A stretch of 64,000 bases of DNA from Comamonas sp. JUb58. Lineage in GTDB: Bacteria; Pseudomonadota; Gammaproteobacteria; Burkholderiales; Burkholderiaceae_C. Position numbers and translations under genes: made by a program. Below are positions 1 through 10,889 of the stretch, in pieces (positions within the stretch are counted from its first letter, which is position 1; every line of letters starts with the position of its first letter). Below the pieces are notes generated by a model. It was not told where the DNA came from. It searched no databases and saw nothing but the letters and a program-made list of their open reading frames with translations. The stretch spans positions 124,001 through 188,000 of the forward strand of contig NZ_SOAL01000009.1 of the NCBI RefSeq assembly GCF_004364775.1, in the 5' to 3' direction.

Positions 1-702
1 AGCTCTGACCGCTACACGATGGCCACCTTGGCGCGCTACGGCATCACCATTGCCGGCACGGTGAGTGCGCTGTCCCTGCTGGGGCTGCGCTGGAGCCAGC
101 TGCAGTGGATGGCCGCCGCGCTGACCGTGGGTCTGGGTTTTGGTCTGCAGGAGATTTTTGCCAACTTCGTCTCGGGGCTGATCCTGCTGGTGGAGCGGCC
201 CTTCCGGGTCGGCGATGTGATCACCATCAACCAGCACACCGGCACGGTCACCCGCATCCGCACCCGCGCCACCACCGTGCTGGATTTTGACAACCAGGAA
301 ATCGTCATCCCGAACAAGACCTTCATCACCGGCCAGGTGACGAACTGGACCTTGAGCGACGATGTGACCCGCCTGATCATCGATGTCTCAGTCGCGCACG
401 GCAGCGACCCGGCCGAGGTGCAGCGCATGCTGCTGGCGATTGCGGCCGAGCACCCTAAAGTGCTGCGCGAGCCCGAGGCCAACTGCTGGTTCATGGCGCT
501 CGAAGGCCAGGGCCAGAAGTTCGAGCTGCGCGTCTATGTGGGTGCGGTGGACGACCGCCTGCCGGTGCGCAACGACCTCAACCGCAGCATCAATGCGCGC
601 CTCAAGGCGGCCGGCATTGCGGTGGCCTTCCCGCAGATGGACATCCATGTGCGCGACCTGCCGCCAGCCCCGGCTGCAGCGCAGGAGGCGCAGGGCGCTT
701 AA
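1..702 (+). CDS. Mechanosensitive ion channel, MscS/MscK family (C-terminal part, cut by window start)
   Basis: This is the pore and cytoplasmic vestibule of a small-conductance mechanosensitive channel, which opens under membrane tension to release solutes on osmotic downshock. The frame is open to base 1, so the N-terminus lies outside the window. The pore helix with its Gly/Ala packing pattern (GLGFGLQEIFANFVSG, about residues 45-60) is followed by the beta domain ERPFRVGDVITI and the IPNKTF motif. The sequence resembles the C-terminal third of E. coli MscK, so the full protein is probably a large multi-TM member. Its stop codon overlaps the stop of the convergent LysR gene within the palindrome TTAA. 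Confidence 0.93.
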   Translation, partial: SSDRYTMATLARYGITIAGTVSALSLLGLRWSQLQWMAAALTVGLGFGLQEIFANFVSGLILLVERPFRVGDVITINQHTGTVTRIRTRATTVLDFDNQEIVIPNKTFITGQVTNWTLSDDVTRLIIDVSVAHGSDPAEVQRMLLAIAAEHPKVLREPEANCWFMALEGQGQKFELRVYVGAVDDRLPVRNDLNRSINARLKAAGIAVAFPQMDIHVRDLPPAPAAAQEAQGA

Positions 703-1637
703 GGGGTTTGGGACGCTGCCTGCACCAGCGCCACAAAGCGCTTGGCGGCCAGGCCCATCGGGTGCTCCTTGGACCAGACCACATCCACATAGAGCTGGGC
801 GCCATTGCTGAGGTTGGCAAACTCCATCGCTACCAGCGCGCCCGACTGCAGCAGCGGCGCCACCAGCGGCTGGGGCAGCCAGCCCCAGCCAATGCCGGCG
901 CTGACCATCTGCAAGGCGGCCACATGGTTGTCGGTGCGCCAGACATCGCGGGCATAGACCAGCCGCTCATGGTCCAGCGACCAGTCACGGCTGGCAACGA
1001 TGATCTGCCGGGTGTTGGTCAGGTGGTGCTCGCGCAGCTGGGGCCTGGCCGGCTCGCCCGGTAGCGGCGCCTGGTGCAGCGACAGCATCAGCGGGTGGCT
1101 GGGGGCGATCACCGCCAGCAGGGTCTCGGTCGCCACTTCCTGAAAACCTTCGCGGCCATCGAGGCTGGGCCGCTCAAACACCAGCGCCAGCTGCGCGCGG
1201 CCACTGTGCAGCATGGTCAGCGCATCGGCCTGCGGGGCGGTGAGCACCTCAACCGCCAGCTGTGGGTATTCCTGCGCCAAGGCGGCCAGCGGTGCGGCCC
1301 AGGGGGCCGAGAGCAGCTCGGGCGCGATGGCCAAGGTCAGCCGCGATTCCAGCCCTTGCTCCAGCGCCAGCGCATGGGCATTGAGCTGCTGCAGTTGCGC
1401 GGCCAGCAAGCGTGCCTGCGGCTCCAGTGCCAGCGCGGCGGGCAGCGGCCGGGGCTCGCGGCCTTCGCGGGCAAACAGTGGCATCTGCAGCTCGGCCTCC
1501 AGCTGGGCGATCTGCATGCTGACGGCCGAGGGCACCTTGCCCAGCGCCCGGGCGGCGGCCGAGAAGCTGCCATGGTCGAGCACGGCCAGCAAGGTCTGGA
1601 TGGTGTCGGAGTCGAAGGGGGCAAAGGCGCTGCGCAT
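699..1637 (-). CDS. LysR-family transcriptional regulator, divergent from the PACE efflux gene
   Basis: A 312-residue LysR-type regulator. The N-terminal winged helix-turn-helix is at about residues 10-68 (FSAAARALGKVPSAVSMQIAQLE), followed by a periplasmic-binding-fold effector domain. It faces the PACE transporter gene across 68 bases that contain a dyad beginning ATGTGTCA and ending TGACACAT. In Acinetobacter the LysR protein AceR sits divergently from aceI and activates it; the same arrangement suggests this protein controls the neighbouring efflux gene. That role is inferred from position, and the inducer is unknown. Confidence 0.9.
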   Translation of the reverse strand: MRSAFAPFDSDTIQTLLAVLDHGSFSAAARALGKVPSAVSMQIAQLEAELQMPLFAREGREPRPLPAALALEPQARLLAAQLQQLNAHALALEQGLESRLTLAIAPELLSAPWAAPLAALAQEYPQLAVEVLTAPQADALTMLHSGRAQLALVFERPSLDGREGFQEVATETLLAVIAPSHPLMLSLHQAPLPGEPARPQLREHHLTNTRQIIVASRDWSLDHERLVYARDVWRTDNHVAALQMVSAGIGWGWLPQPLVAPLLQSGALVAMEFANLSNGAQLYVDVVWSKEHPMGLAAKRFVALVQAASQTP

Positions 1638-1705
1638 TGATGTGTCAGTTTTTCTGAAAGATTCTGACTTATGTTATCAGTTCATGACACATAAGATAGC
1701 GCCCC
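1638..1705. promoter_or_regulatory. Divergent promoter region with LysR-type dyad
   Basis: This short AT-rich gap separates the LysR start from the PACE start. ATGTGTCA (1640-1647) is the exact reverse complement of TGACACAT (1685-1692). An inner imperfect dyad, CTGAC...TTATCAG, lies at about 1664-1680. Such nested dyads fit LysR activator and autoregulation sites (T-N11-A type). The role is inferred. Confidence 0.5.
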
Positions 1706-2161
1706 ATGTCAGTTCAAAAAATACAAAACAGCCCTTGGTCCCTGCAGGGGCCCATGCGGCGCGTGGTCTATGTGGCCTTGTACGAAGCGATTGCGATTGT
1801 GGCCGCCACGGCAGGCCTGTCGGCCTTGTCCGGCCAGGGTGCTGCGCACTCCGGTGTCGTGGCTGCTGCCTCGTCGGCCATCGCGATCATGTGGAATGTG
1901 GTCTGGAACCATCTGTTCGAGCGCTGGGAAGCCACCCAGCCCACCCGTGGGCGCGGCCTGGGCCGCCGCATTGCGCATGCACTGGGCATGGAAGGCGGCC
2001 TCGTCTTCATGCTCGTGCCTTTGTTTGCCTGGTGGTTCAATGTCAGCCTCTGGGATGCGCTGGTGATGGACATCGGCCTGCTGCTGTTCTTCCTGGTCTA
2101 CACCTTTGTGTTCAATTGGTCGTTCGACCGCCTGTTCGGCCTGCCGCAATCGGCGCAGTAG
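1706..2161 (+). CDS. PACE-family multidrug/biocide efflux transporter (AceI-like)
   Basis: A 151-residue inner-membrane protein with four predicted helices arranged as two bacterial transmembrane pair domains. The first, at about residues 20-75, contains YEAIAIV and WNVVWNHLFERWE. The second, at about residues 88-145, contains EGGLVFMLVPLFAWW and VFNWSFDRLFGLP. These repeats define the PACE family, which exports chlorhexidine, acriflavine or short diamines with protons. Glu27 in the first helix corresponds to the essential helix-1 glutamate of AceI (Glu15). A later ATG at 1754 is a possible alternative start. The LysR gene beside it is the likely activator. Confidence 0.9.
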   Translation: MSVQKIQNSPWSLQGPMRRVVYVALYEAIAIVAATAGLSALSGQGAAHSGVVAAASSAIAIMWNVVWNHLFERWEATQPTRGRGLGRRIAHALGMEGGLVFMLVPLFAWWFNVSLWDALVMDIGLLLFFLVYTFVFNWSFDRLFGLPQSAQ

Positions 2162-2178
2162 CCCAGCCATGAAAGCAC

Positions 2179-2210
2179 AACGGGGCGCCGTGTCTCCACG
2201 ACGCCCCGTT
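2179..2210. terminator. Bidirectional intrinsic terminator between PACE gene and gltS
   Basis: A 14-bp stem with a single mismatch (AACGGGGCGCCGTG against CACGACGCCCCGTT) and a TCTC loop is followed by a short T-rich run. It lies between two convergent genes and can serve both. Confidence 0.75.
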
Positions 2211-2225
2211 TCTATTTGGCCGCGC

Positions 2226-3452
2226 TTAGCGAATCCAGGCAATCATCAGCTGCAGCACAAAGGCGTTGATGATGTCGATAAAGAACGCGCCCACCAGCGG
2301 CACGATCAAGAAGGCCTTGTGCGAGGGGCCGTACTGGCTGGTGATGGCCTGCATGTTGGCGACGGCGGTGGGCGTGGCGCCCATGCCAAAGCCGCAGTGG
2401 CCGGCAGCCAGTACAGCGGCATCGTAGTTGCGGCCCATGGTGCGGAAGGTGACGAACACGGCAAACAGTGCCAGAGCCACGGTCTGCACGGCCAGGATGA
2501 ACATCAGCGGCCCGGCCAGATCGGCCAGCTCCCAGAGCTTGAGCGACAGCAGCGCAATGGCCAGGTAGATCGACAGGCCGGCGTTGCCGAACACATCGAT
2601 GGCGCGGTCAAACACCTTGAAGCCAAAACCATAGTCCAGCACATTGCGGATCACCACGCCGCCGCCCAGCGCCCAGACAAAGGTGGGCAGCTGCAGCTTG
2701 GTGCCCTGGGTGGCGCTGGTCATGAACTCGGCAAAGGCCAGACAGCCGGCAAACAGCGCCAGGGTCTCGATGGCGGCCTCGGCCGTGATCAGGCGCGGGG
2801 CGGTATTGGGGGTTTCAAAGTTGGCAGGCTCCTGACCTTCGCTGGCGCTGGCTGCCGGGTGGGCCAGGCCGCGTGGCTGGGCCAATTGGTGGCGGGTGAT
2901 CAGGCGCTTGGCCAGTGGGCCGCCCAACAGGCCGCCAATGACCAGGCCAAAGGTGGCGCAGGCGATCCCCAAGGCGGTGGCGCCGCTCAGGCCGTATTGG
3001 TTCTCCAGCACCGAGCCCCAGGCACCAGCGGTACCGTGGCCGCCCAGCAAGGTGATCGAGCCCGCGACCAGGCCAATCAGCGGGTCCAGCCCCAGCAGGG
3101 TGGCCAGGCCCACGCCCACGCCGTTTTGCACAAAGATAAAGGCGACGATCACGCCCAGAAACACCACCAGGCCCATGCCGCCCTCGCGCAGCTTGGCAAA
3201 GTTGGCGCTCAGCCCGATCGACGAGAAGAACACCAGCATGAAGGTGGTCTGCATGCCGGTGGCAAAGGCCAGGGTCAGGCCGGTGGCCTGGTGCAGCGCA
3301 AAGATGATGGCCGCCACCACCAGGCCGCCAGAGACCGGCTCGGGGATGTTGAAGTCGCGCAGAAAACGGATATGCCGCGTCAGCAACTTGCCCAGCAAGA
3401 GCACGAGCACGGCAAAGATCAGGGTGTAGTAAGCACTGAAACTCAGATGCAA
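2226..3452 (-). CDS. gltS: Sodium/glutamate symporter GltS
   Basis: A 408-residue inner-membrane Na+/glutamate permease with about ten to twelve helices. Conserved GltS stretches are IPEPVSGGLV, the SITLLGGHGTAGAW loop, FGLVIGGLLGGP, MGRNYDAAVLAAGHCGFGMG and VPLVGAFFIDIINA. The first half and second half each carry a GGHG-like re-entrant region, typical of the ESS family. I place the start at a TTG (3450-3452) because GAGGAG lies about 7 bases upstream and the resulting N-terminus, MHLSFSAYYTL, aligns with E. coli GltS. The longer in-frame TTG at 3467 lies upstream of this ribosome-binding site. Confidence 0.93.
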   Translation of the reverse strand: MHLSFSAYYTLIFAVLVLLLGKLLTRHIRFLRDFNIPEPVSGGLVVAAIIFALHQATGLTLAFATGMQTTFMLVFFSSIGLSANFAKLREGGMGLVVFLGVIVAFIFVQNGVGVGLATLLGLDPLIGLVAGSITLLGGHGTAGAWGSVLENQYGLSGATALGIACATFGLVIGGLLGGPLAKRLITRHQLAQPRGLAHPAASASEGQEPANFETPNTAPRLITAEAAIETLALFAGCLAFAEFMTSATQGTKLQLPTFVWALGGGVVIRNVLDYGFGFKVFDRAIDVFGNAGLSIYLAIALLSLKLWELADLAGPLMFILAVQTVALALFAVFVTFRTMGRNYDAAVLAAGHCGFGMGATPTAVANMQAITSQYGPSHKAFLIVPLVGAFFIDIINAFVLQLMIAWIR

Positions 3453-3662
3453 GGGAATTCTCCTCAAATAGCAGGCCTTGACCTGGTTGAAAACAGAAAG
3501 CCGGTGTTAGCTATCGATTGGTGTTTTTTGCCGGCAAAGTGCTGCAATATGGGTGAAGGCCGAAGCATCGTTTGATTGAATAAGGCTATAACCAACCGTG
3601 CTGAGTGGTGTTTATGGCTATGGACAAGTTCCCCTGCCTGTGCTTTAGCAGCCTGCCTGGCT

Positions 3663-3668
3663 TAAAAT
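3663..3668 (+). promoter_or_regulatory. Candidate -10 element for metH
   Basis: TAAAAT sits about 11 bases before the base of the SAH riboswitch, the distance expected if transcription begins just ahead of the aptamer. No convincing -35 hexamer is visible. Confidence 0.35.
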
Positions 3669-3678
3669 GCGGGGCCTT

Positions 3679-3786
3679 GTCCCAAGGAGCGCTGCAGCAG
3701 GCCGGTGGTACCCCCATCACAGGCCTGTCAGGCTTGGGGCAGGTCGACGGGCATGCATGGCATCGCCCGCATCAACGGCGCTCACC
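3679..3786 (+). ncRNA. S-adenosylhomocysteine (SAH) riboswitch upstream of metH
   Basis: The conserved SAH aptamer elements are present in order. P1 is GTCCCAAG (3679-3686) pairing with CTTGGGGC (3733-3740). The core GGAGCGCTGC starts immediately inside P1. After a variable hairpin comes the downstream segment AACGGCGCTCAC (3774-3785). GAGCGC (3687-3692) is exactly complementary to GCGCTC (3778-3783), the long-range pairing of this class. Known SAH riboswitches are ON switches in front of ahcY and metH in beta- and gamma-proteobacteria, so rising SAH should increase expression. The metH ribosome-binding site AGGTGA lies about 30 bases downstream. Confidence 0.88.
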
Positions 3787-3825
3787 TGTTCTGTCTCTGT
3801 TTTCTGGTTGTCACAGGTGAGCCCC

Positions 3826-6579
<2,754 letters not shown>

Positions 6580-6588
6580 TTACAAACG

Positions 6589-6673
6589 ATAGGCTGTAAA
6601 ACGGAAATACAAACCAAGACTTGTATTTTTGAAATACAGCCTATATTTTGTAAATCACAAATACAGCGTATAG
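6589..6673. promoter_or_regulatory. hipB: Candidate HipB operator array upstream of hipBA
   Basis: The AT-rich gap before hipB contains several related sites. ATAGGCTGTA (6589-6598) is the inverse of TACAGCCTAT (6635-6644). A third, direct copy reads AAATACAGCGTATAG (6659-6673). GTATTT-TTG-AAATAC (6623-6637) is a perfect dyad. HipB autorepresses its operon by binding several spaced palindromes, so this arrangement fits autoregulation. Binding is inferred. Confidence 0.6.
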
Positions 6674-6706
6674 TGTGTTTTTCTGCTGTTTGCAGAGGAG
6701 CGCGCC

Positions 6707-6982
6707 ATGGAAGAATTCACCGTGAGCACGACGGCACAGCTGCCGACGCTGCTCAAAGCCTTTCGCAAGACGGCCAAGCTGAGCCAGGCGGATGTGGCCA
6801 TACGTCTGGGGGTCACCCAGCAGACGGTCTCGGCCATGGAGCGCAATGCCGAGTCAGTCAGCGCTGAGCGCTTGATGAAGCTGATGGGCATCCTGGGCGT
6901 AGATCTGGTATTGCGCGCCCGCCCGGCCGCGTCTCCGTCTCCGGACATCGGCCGTGAACTGCAGACATTGGATAGCTGGTAA
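6707..6982 (+). CDS. hipB: HipB-type antitoxin, XRE-family DNA-binding protein
   Basis: A 91-residue helix-turn-helix protein. The HTH spans about residues 14-68, with the recognition portion LSQADVAIRLGVTQQTVSAME. A short flexible tail ends in Trp, as in E. coli HipB. HipB dimers bind operator DNA and hold HipA inactive. It lies 3 bases ahead of hipA and behind an operator-like array, so the pair is one autoregulated operon. The ribosome-binding site AGAGGAG is visible upstream. Confidence 0.92.
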   Translation: MEEFTVSTTAQLPTLLKAFRKTAKLSQADVAIRLGVTQQTVSAMERNAESVSAERLMKLMGILGVDLVLRARPAASPSPDIGRELQTLDSW

Positions 6983-6985
6983 GCC

Positions 6986-8335
6986 ATGCGCAGCGTTGGC
7001 CATAACAAAGCCCTGGGCCTGTGGATGAACGGCCACCGTGTCGGGACATGGCGCATCGAGGCGGGCAGCGATGTTCTGCAGTACGACGACGCCTGGGTGC
7101 GTGATGTGGCTCTGCGCCGGCCCTTGTCCTTGTCACTGCCCTTCACACCGGGAAATGGTCCGCACAAAGGCGAGGCGGTGCGCTTCTATTTCCAGAATCT
7201 GCTGCCGGACAACGAGCAGATTTTGGAGCGCATCGCGCGCCGCTACAAAGTGGGTGCTACAGACCCCAATGCGCTGTTGCGGGAAATTGGCAGAGACTGC
7301 GTTGGCGCATTGCAGATCCTGCCCGCTGGTGAGGCGCCCCCCGAAGAGCCAGAGATGCAGTACGAGGTGCTGAGTGAGGCGGACGTGGCGCGCCTGGTGC
7401 GTGCGGTGGTGAGCCCGACGCAGTCCGGCGATGGGGGTCTGGACGACGACGATTTCCGGATCTCGATTGCCGGGGCGCAGGAGAAAACCGCGCTGCTTTA
7501 CTGGGCCGGCCAATGGTGCAGGCCCCTGGGTGCAACACCGACTTCACACATCCTGAAATTGCCGCTGGGACTGATTGGCAATATGCAGATCGACATGCGC
7601 CACTCGGTAGAGAACGAATGGCTGTGCTCAAAGCTGGTGGCGGCCTTCGGGATTCCGATTGCGCCCTGCGACATGTTGCGCTTTGAAGACCAGAAGGTGC
7701 TGGCCGTTGAACGCTTTGACCGGAGCGTATGGAAGGAGAAAGTTCTGGTGCGGATCCCGCAGGAGGACATGTGCCAGGCCAGTGGTGTCTCGCCCATTCT
7801 CAAATACGAGAGTGATGGCGGGCCCGGCGTCGACACCATCATGAATTTACTGATGAGATCCAGAAATCCAGCGACAGACCGGTTCCAGTTCTTCATGGCA
7901 CAGCTGTTGTTTTGGATGCTGTGCGCGACCGACGGCCATGCCAAGAATTTCAGCATCTTTTTGCGCCCCCAGGGCGTGTTCGAGATGACGCCGCTGTATG
8001 ACGTGATCTCGGCCTATCCCATTTTGGGCGCCGGCCCGGGCAAGCTGTCGCACCACAAGGCACGCATGGCCATGGCCGTGCGCTCCAAGAATGCGCACTG
8101 GCACATGAACAAGATCATGCGCCGCCACTGGGAGGCTGTTGGCGAGCGCTATGGCATCCGCTCGCCCCAAGGCTTGGATGTGCGAGCAATCATCGACCAG
8201 GTGGTGGAGATGACTCCGGACGTGATTGCCCGCGTGAAGACCCAGCTGCCCTCTGACTTTCCGGAGGCGGTGTCAACGGCCATCTTTAAAGGCCTGCAAG
8301 ACGCTGCGAACCGCCTGGGCAAGGTGCATGACTGA
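6986..8335 (+). CDS. hipA: HipA toxin, Ser/Thr kinase of a type II toxin-antitoxin system
   Basis: A full-length (449 aa) HipA kinase. In E. coli, HipA phosphorylates glutamyl-tRNA synthetase, halting translation and causing persistence. Visible landmarks are the N-terminal domain (FYFQNLLPDN, about residues 67-75), the phosphorylation loop RISIAGAQEKTAL (Ser160 region, equivalent to the E. coli Ser150 loop), the ATP-binding lysine in HILKLP (Lys191), DMCQASG, and the catalytic ATDGHAKNFSIF (Asp316). All active-site residues appear intact, so the toxin should be functional. Its sequence is close to the E. coli protein along its length. The pair is visibly less GC-rich than metH beside it, which may reflect horizontal acquisition. 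Confidence 0.95.
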   Translation: MRSVGHNKALGLWMNGHRVGTWRIEAGSDVLQYDDAWVRDVALRRPLSLSLPFTPGNGPHKGEAVRFYFQNLLPDNEQILERIARRYKVGATDPNALLREIGRDCVGALQILPAGEAPPEEPEMQYEVLSEADVARLVRAVVSPTQSGDGGLDDDDFRISIAGAQEKTALLYWAGQWCRPLGATPTSHILKLPLGLIGNMQIDMRHSVENEWLCSKLVAAFGIPIAPCDMLRFEDQKVLAVERFDRSVWKEKVLVRIPQEDMCQASGVSPILKYESDGGPGVDTIMNLLMRSRNPATDRFQFFMAQLLFWMLCATDGHAKNFSIFLRPQGVFEMTPLYDVISAYPILGAGPGKLSHHKARMAMAVRSKNAHWHMNKIMRRHWEAVGERYGIRSPQGLDVRAIIDQVVEMTPDVIARVKTQLPSDFPEAVSTAIFKGLQDAANRLGKVHD

Positions 8336-8381
8336 GCTGCCATGTTGAGCCACGGCAGTACTTGCCCCAGCACCGCACCGC

Positions 8382-8987
8382 TCAACCCGCCAAAACCGCC
8401 TCCAGATGCGCACGCAGCGAAGTAGCGCGCTCCGGCACCCGGGGCAGCGCTGCCTGGGCGATGGATTGAGCCAGCGCAACCTCAGCCAGCAGGGCGGCGA
8501 CCCGGGCCCAGGTGAGCAGGTGGGCGGGGTGCCGCTCTGTGTCCTGTGCAGCCTGCCGGGCGGTGGCTAAAAACGATGCGGGGTAGTCGCTGAAGGGTGC
8601 AAAAAAGGCCTGGGACTGCCGTTGCCATTCCGACACCAGAAAGGCCACCGATTCGGCCGCATCCTGTGCGCTGGCGCCGTAGGCAAACTCGGCGTCTTCG
8701 GCGTTGCGAAAACCGGCGATGACCGAGCCGCGCCAGGCGCAGTCATGGTCGCGCATGGTTTGTGGCGCGGGCAGGGTGCCGCCGGCCACATCACCCAGCG
8801 CCAACAGATGGGCCCCCAGGTTGACCTGGAACACCGCGCTGCGCGGGCGGTGCTGGATCTCGACGATGTGCACCACGCCACCGTCCAGCACACGCCGGGC
8901 GATATCACCCTGGCGGACAAAGCCATCGGCAAGAAGCAGCGGGAAGAACTGCGCACGCAGTTCGCTGGTGGTAGTTTTACGGTCCAT
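8382..8987 (-). CDS. DUF4304-like hypothetical protein
   Basis: A 201-residue soluble protein with no signal peptide or membrane segment. The N-terminal half (FVRQGDIARRV, then VVHIVEIQHRPRSAVFQVNLGAHL at about residues 40-64) matches the pattern of DUF4304 proteins, whose function is unknown. The C-terminal third is alanine-rich and helical. It converges on hipA with a 46-base gap. I cannot assign a role. Confidence 0.65.
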   Translation of the reverse strand: MDRKTTTSELRAQFFPLLLADGFVRQGDIARRVLDGGVVHIVEIQHRPRSAVFQVNLGAHLLALGDVAGGTLPAPQTMRDHDCAWRGSVIAGFRNAEDAEFAYGASAQDAAESVAFLVSEWQRQSQAFFAPFSDYPASFLATARQAAQDTERHPAHLLTWARVAALLAEVALAQSIAQAALPRVPERATSLRAHLEAVLAG

Positions 8988-9230
8988 GGCAGAGGGCTGG
9001 TGGGTGATCGGGTGGAAGGCGAGCAGACCTGGGGGCCGCCGCGCTTCCCAGCTTATAAAAGATTTTGGATTGCTTGCTTTGTCGTCGATCGCTACATGCG
9101 AAATCTACATATCGATTGAATGAAATCGTCGTTGCCTGACGACGCTATGCATTTCTACACTGGGCCTTCAGTCAAGGTTTCGCCAGCAAGGGCATGGTGC
9201 CCTAGCGTGGAGATCTCAGAAAGCATAGCT

Positions 9231-10055
9231 ATGAAAAACAACGCATGGACGATGGTGGCGACCGCTGCAGTGGCGGCACTGGCATCGGGGGCGGTGTGGG
9301 CGGATCGCCTGCAGGACATCAAGCAGGCAGGGGTGCTGCGCGTGGCAGCTTTTGATGCCAATCCACCGTTTGGTTTTGTCGATCCCAAGACCCGCAAGAT
9401 CGTGGGCCTGGATGTGGACTATGCGCAGGCCTTTGCGCAGCGCCTGGGGGTCAAGCTGCAGCTGGTGCCGACCAACCCGGCCAACCGCGTGCCGCTGCTG
9501 CTGTCGAACAAGGTCGATCTGGTGCTGGCCAATTTCACGATCACCGACGAGCGTGCCAAGCAGGTGGGCTTCAGCGTTCCCTACTTTGCCTCGGGCACGC
9601 AGTTCATCGCCGCCAAGGGTACCTTGACCTCGCCCGAGCAGCTGAACCAGCTGCGCATTGGCGTGGACAAGGGCACCACCAACGAAATCGTGCTGCGCGA
9701 GAAGCACCCGCAGGCCACCTTGGTGGCCTATGACGACACCCCGTTTGCGTTCACTGCGCTGCGCAATGGCAATGTGCAGGCCATCTCGCAAGACGGCCCC
9801 AAGCTGGTCGGCCTGCTGGCCACCATCAAGGACAAGAAGGAGCGCGACAAGTGGGAGGTGCCGGCGTTCACGATCTCCAGTGACTACATTGGTGTGGGCA
9901 TTCCGAAGGGAGAGGCGGCGCTGACCGACTTCGTCAACACCGCCTTGAAGGAGCTGGAGGCCAGCGGCCAGGCCGGCAAGATTTACGACACCTGGTTCGG
10001 GCCGCAAAGCGCGACGCCGCTGGTGCGCAACTTCAAGATCGGCGACAAACAATAA
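9231..10055 (+). CDS. Amino-acid ABC transporter, periplasmic substrate-binding protein (SBP_bac_3)
   Basis: A 274-residue family-3 solute-binding protein for polar amino acids. A Sec signal peptide covers about residues 1-24 (hydrophobic TMVATAAVAALASGAVWA, cleavage after AWA-type motif). The mature domain begins ADRLQDIKQAGVLRVAAFDANPPFGF, followed by the conserved GLDVDYAQAFAQRLG. I chose ATG 9231 because it starts directly at the signal peptide; an in-frame ATG at 9120 would add a non-signal extension. The two permease genes follow. No ATPase gene is nearby. Confidence 0.92.
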   Translation: MKNNAWTMVATAAVAALASGAVWADRLQDIKQAGVLRVAAFDANPPFGFVDPKTRKIVGLDVDYAQAFAQRLGVKLQLVPTNPANRVPLLLSNKVDLVLANFTITDERAKQVGFSVPYFASGTQFIAAKGTLTSPEQLNQLRIGVDKGTTNEIVLREKHPQATLVAYDDTPFAFTALRNGNVQAISQDGPKLVGLLATIKDKKERDKWEVPAFTISSDYIGVGIPKGEAALTDFVNTALKELEASGQAGKIYDTWFGPQSATPLVRNFKIGDKQ

Positions 10056-10121
10056 CAGCCTAGATACGGCAGCGCACCGCGTCTGAGAAGGCGTGGGTGC
10101 CTGCTGTTGGCGTTGGCATTC

Positions 10122-10889
10122 ATGCAACTCTTGATGTCCTGGCTGGAGCCGCTGTGGCCGCATCTGGTGGCGGGCAAGTACTGGCGCTGGCTGCTCGATG
10201 GCTGGTGCACCACGGTGCTGGCCTCGCTGCTGGTGATTGCGGCGTCCACGGTGCTGGGCATCGCCTTTGCGGTGGCGCGCAGTGCTGCCTGGGCACCGCT
10301 GCGCTGGCTGGCGCTGGTCTACCTGTCGGTGTTTCGCAATACGCCACTGCTGGTGCAACTGTTCTTTTGGTACTTTGGCGTGCCCAGCCTGCTGCCGCCC
10401 GCATGGATGGCTTGGCTCAACCAGGCGCACAGCCTGGCGCTGGGCCCGCTCAGCCTGGGCTGGCCGTCGCTGGAGTTTCTCTCGGCCTGCATCGGCATGG
10501 TGTTCTATGCCACCGCCTATGTGGGCGAAGAGGTGCGTGCCGGCATCAACAGCGTGCCCGCCAGCCAGAGCCAGGCGGCGCGTTCGCTGGGCATGGGGGG
10601 CTGGCAGCTGCTGCGCCATATCGTGCTGCCCCAGGCGCTGGCGCGCGTGGTGTCGCCGTTGATGGGCCAATACATGAACATCGTCAAGAACACCTCGCTG
10701 GGCATGGCGATTGGCCTGGCCGAGCTCTCGTACCGGGCGCGCCAGGCAGAGGCCGAGACCTTCCAGTCCTTCCAGGTCTATGGCATCACTACCTTGCTCT
10801 ATATCGTGCTGATCATCGGGCTGGAGCTGCTCAGCCAGTACCTGGCCCAGCGCCGCCGCTGGGGCCGGGTAGAGGTACGGCGCGCATGA
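10122..10889 (+). CDS. Amino-acid ABC transporter permease (HisM/GltJ type)
   Basis: A 255-residue inner-membrane permease. It has the FRNTPLLVQLFFWYFGVP signature of polar amino-acid permeases at about residue 70 and the EAA loop ARSLGMGGWQLLRHIVLPQALARVVSPLMG. It forms the channel with the next gene product. The start is uncertain: TTG 10107, ATG 10122 and ATG 10134 are all in frame and none has a strong ribosome-binding site. The stop overlaps the next start (ATGA at 10886-10889). Confidence 0.9.
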   Translation: MQLLMSWLEPLWPHLVAGKYWRWLLDGWCTTVLASLLVIAASTVLGIAFAVARSAAWAPLRWLALVYLSVFRNTPLLVQLFFWYFGVPSLLPPAWMAWLNQAHSLALGPLSLGWPSLEFLSACIGMVFYATAYVGEEVRAGINSVPASQSQAARSLGMGGWQLLRHIVLPQALARVVSPLMGQYMNIVKNTSLGMAIGLAELSYRARQAEAETFQSFQVYGITTLLYIVLIIGLELLSQYLAQRRRWGRVEVRRA

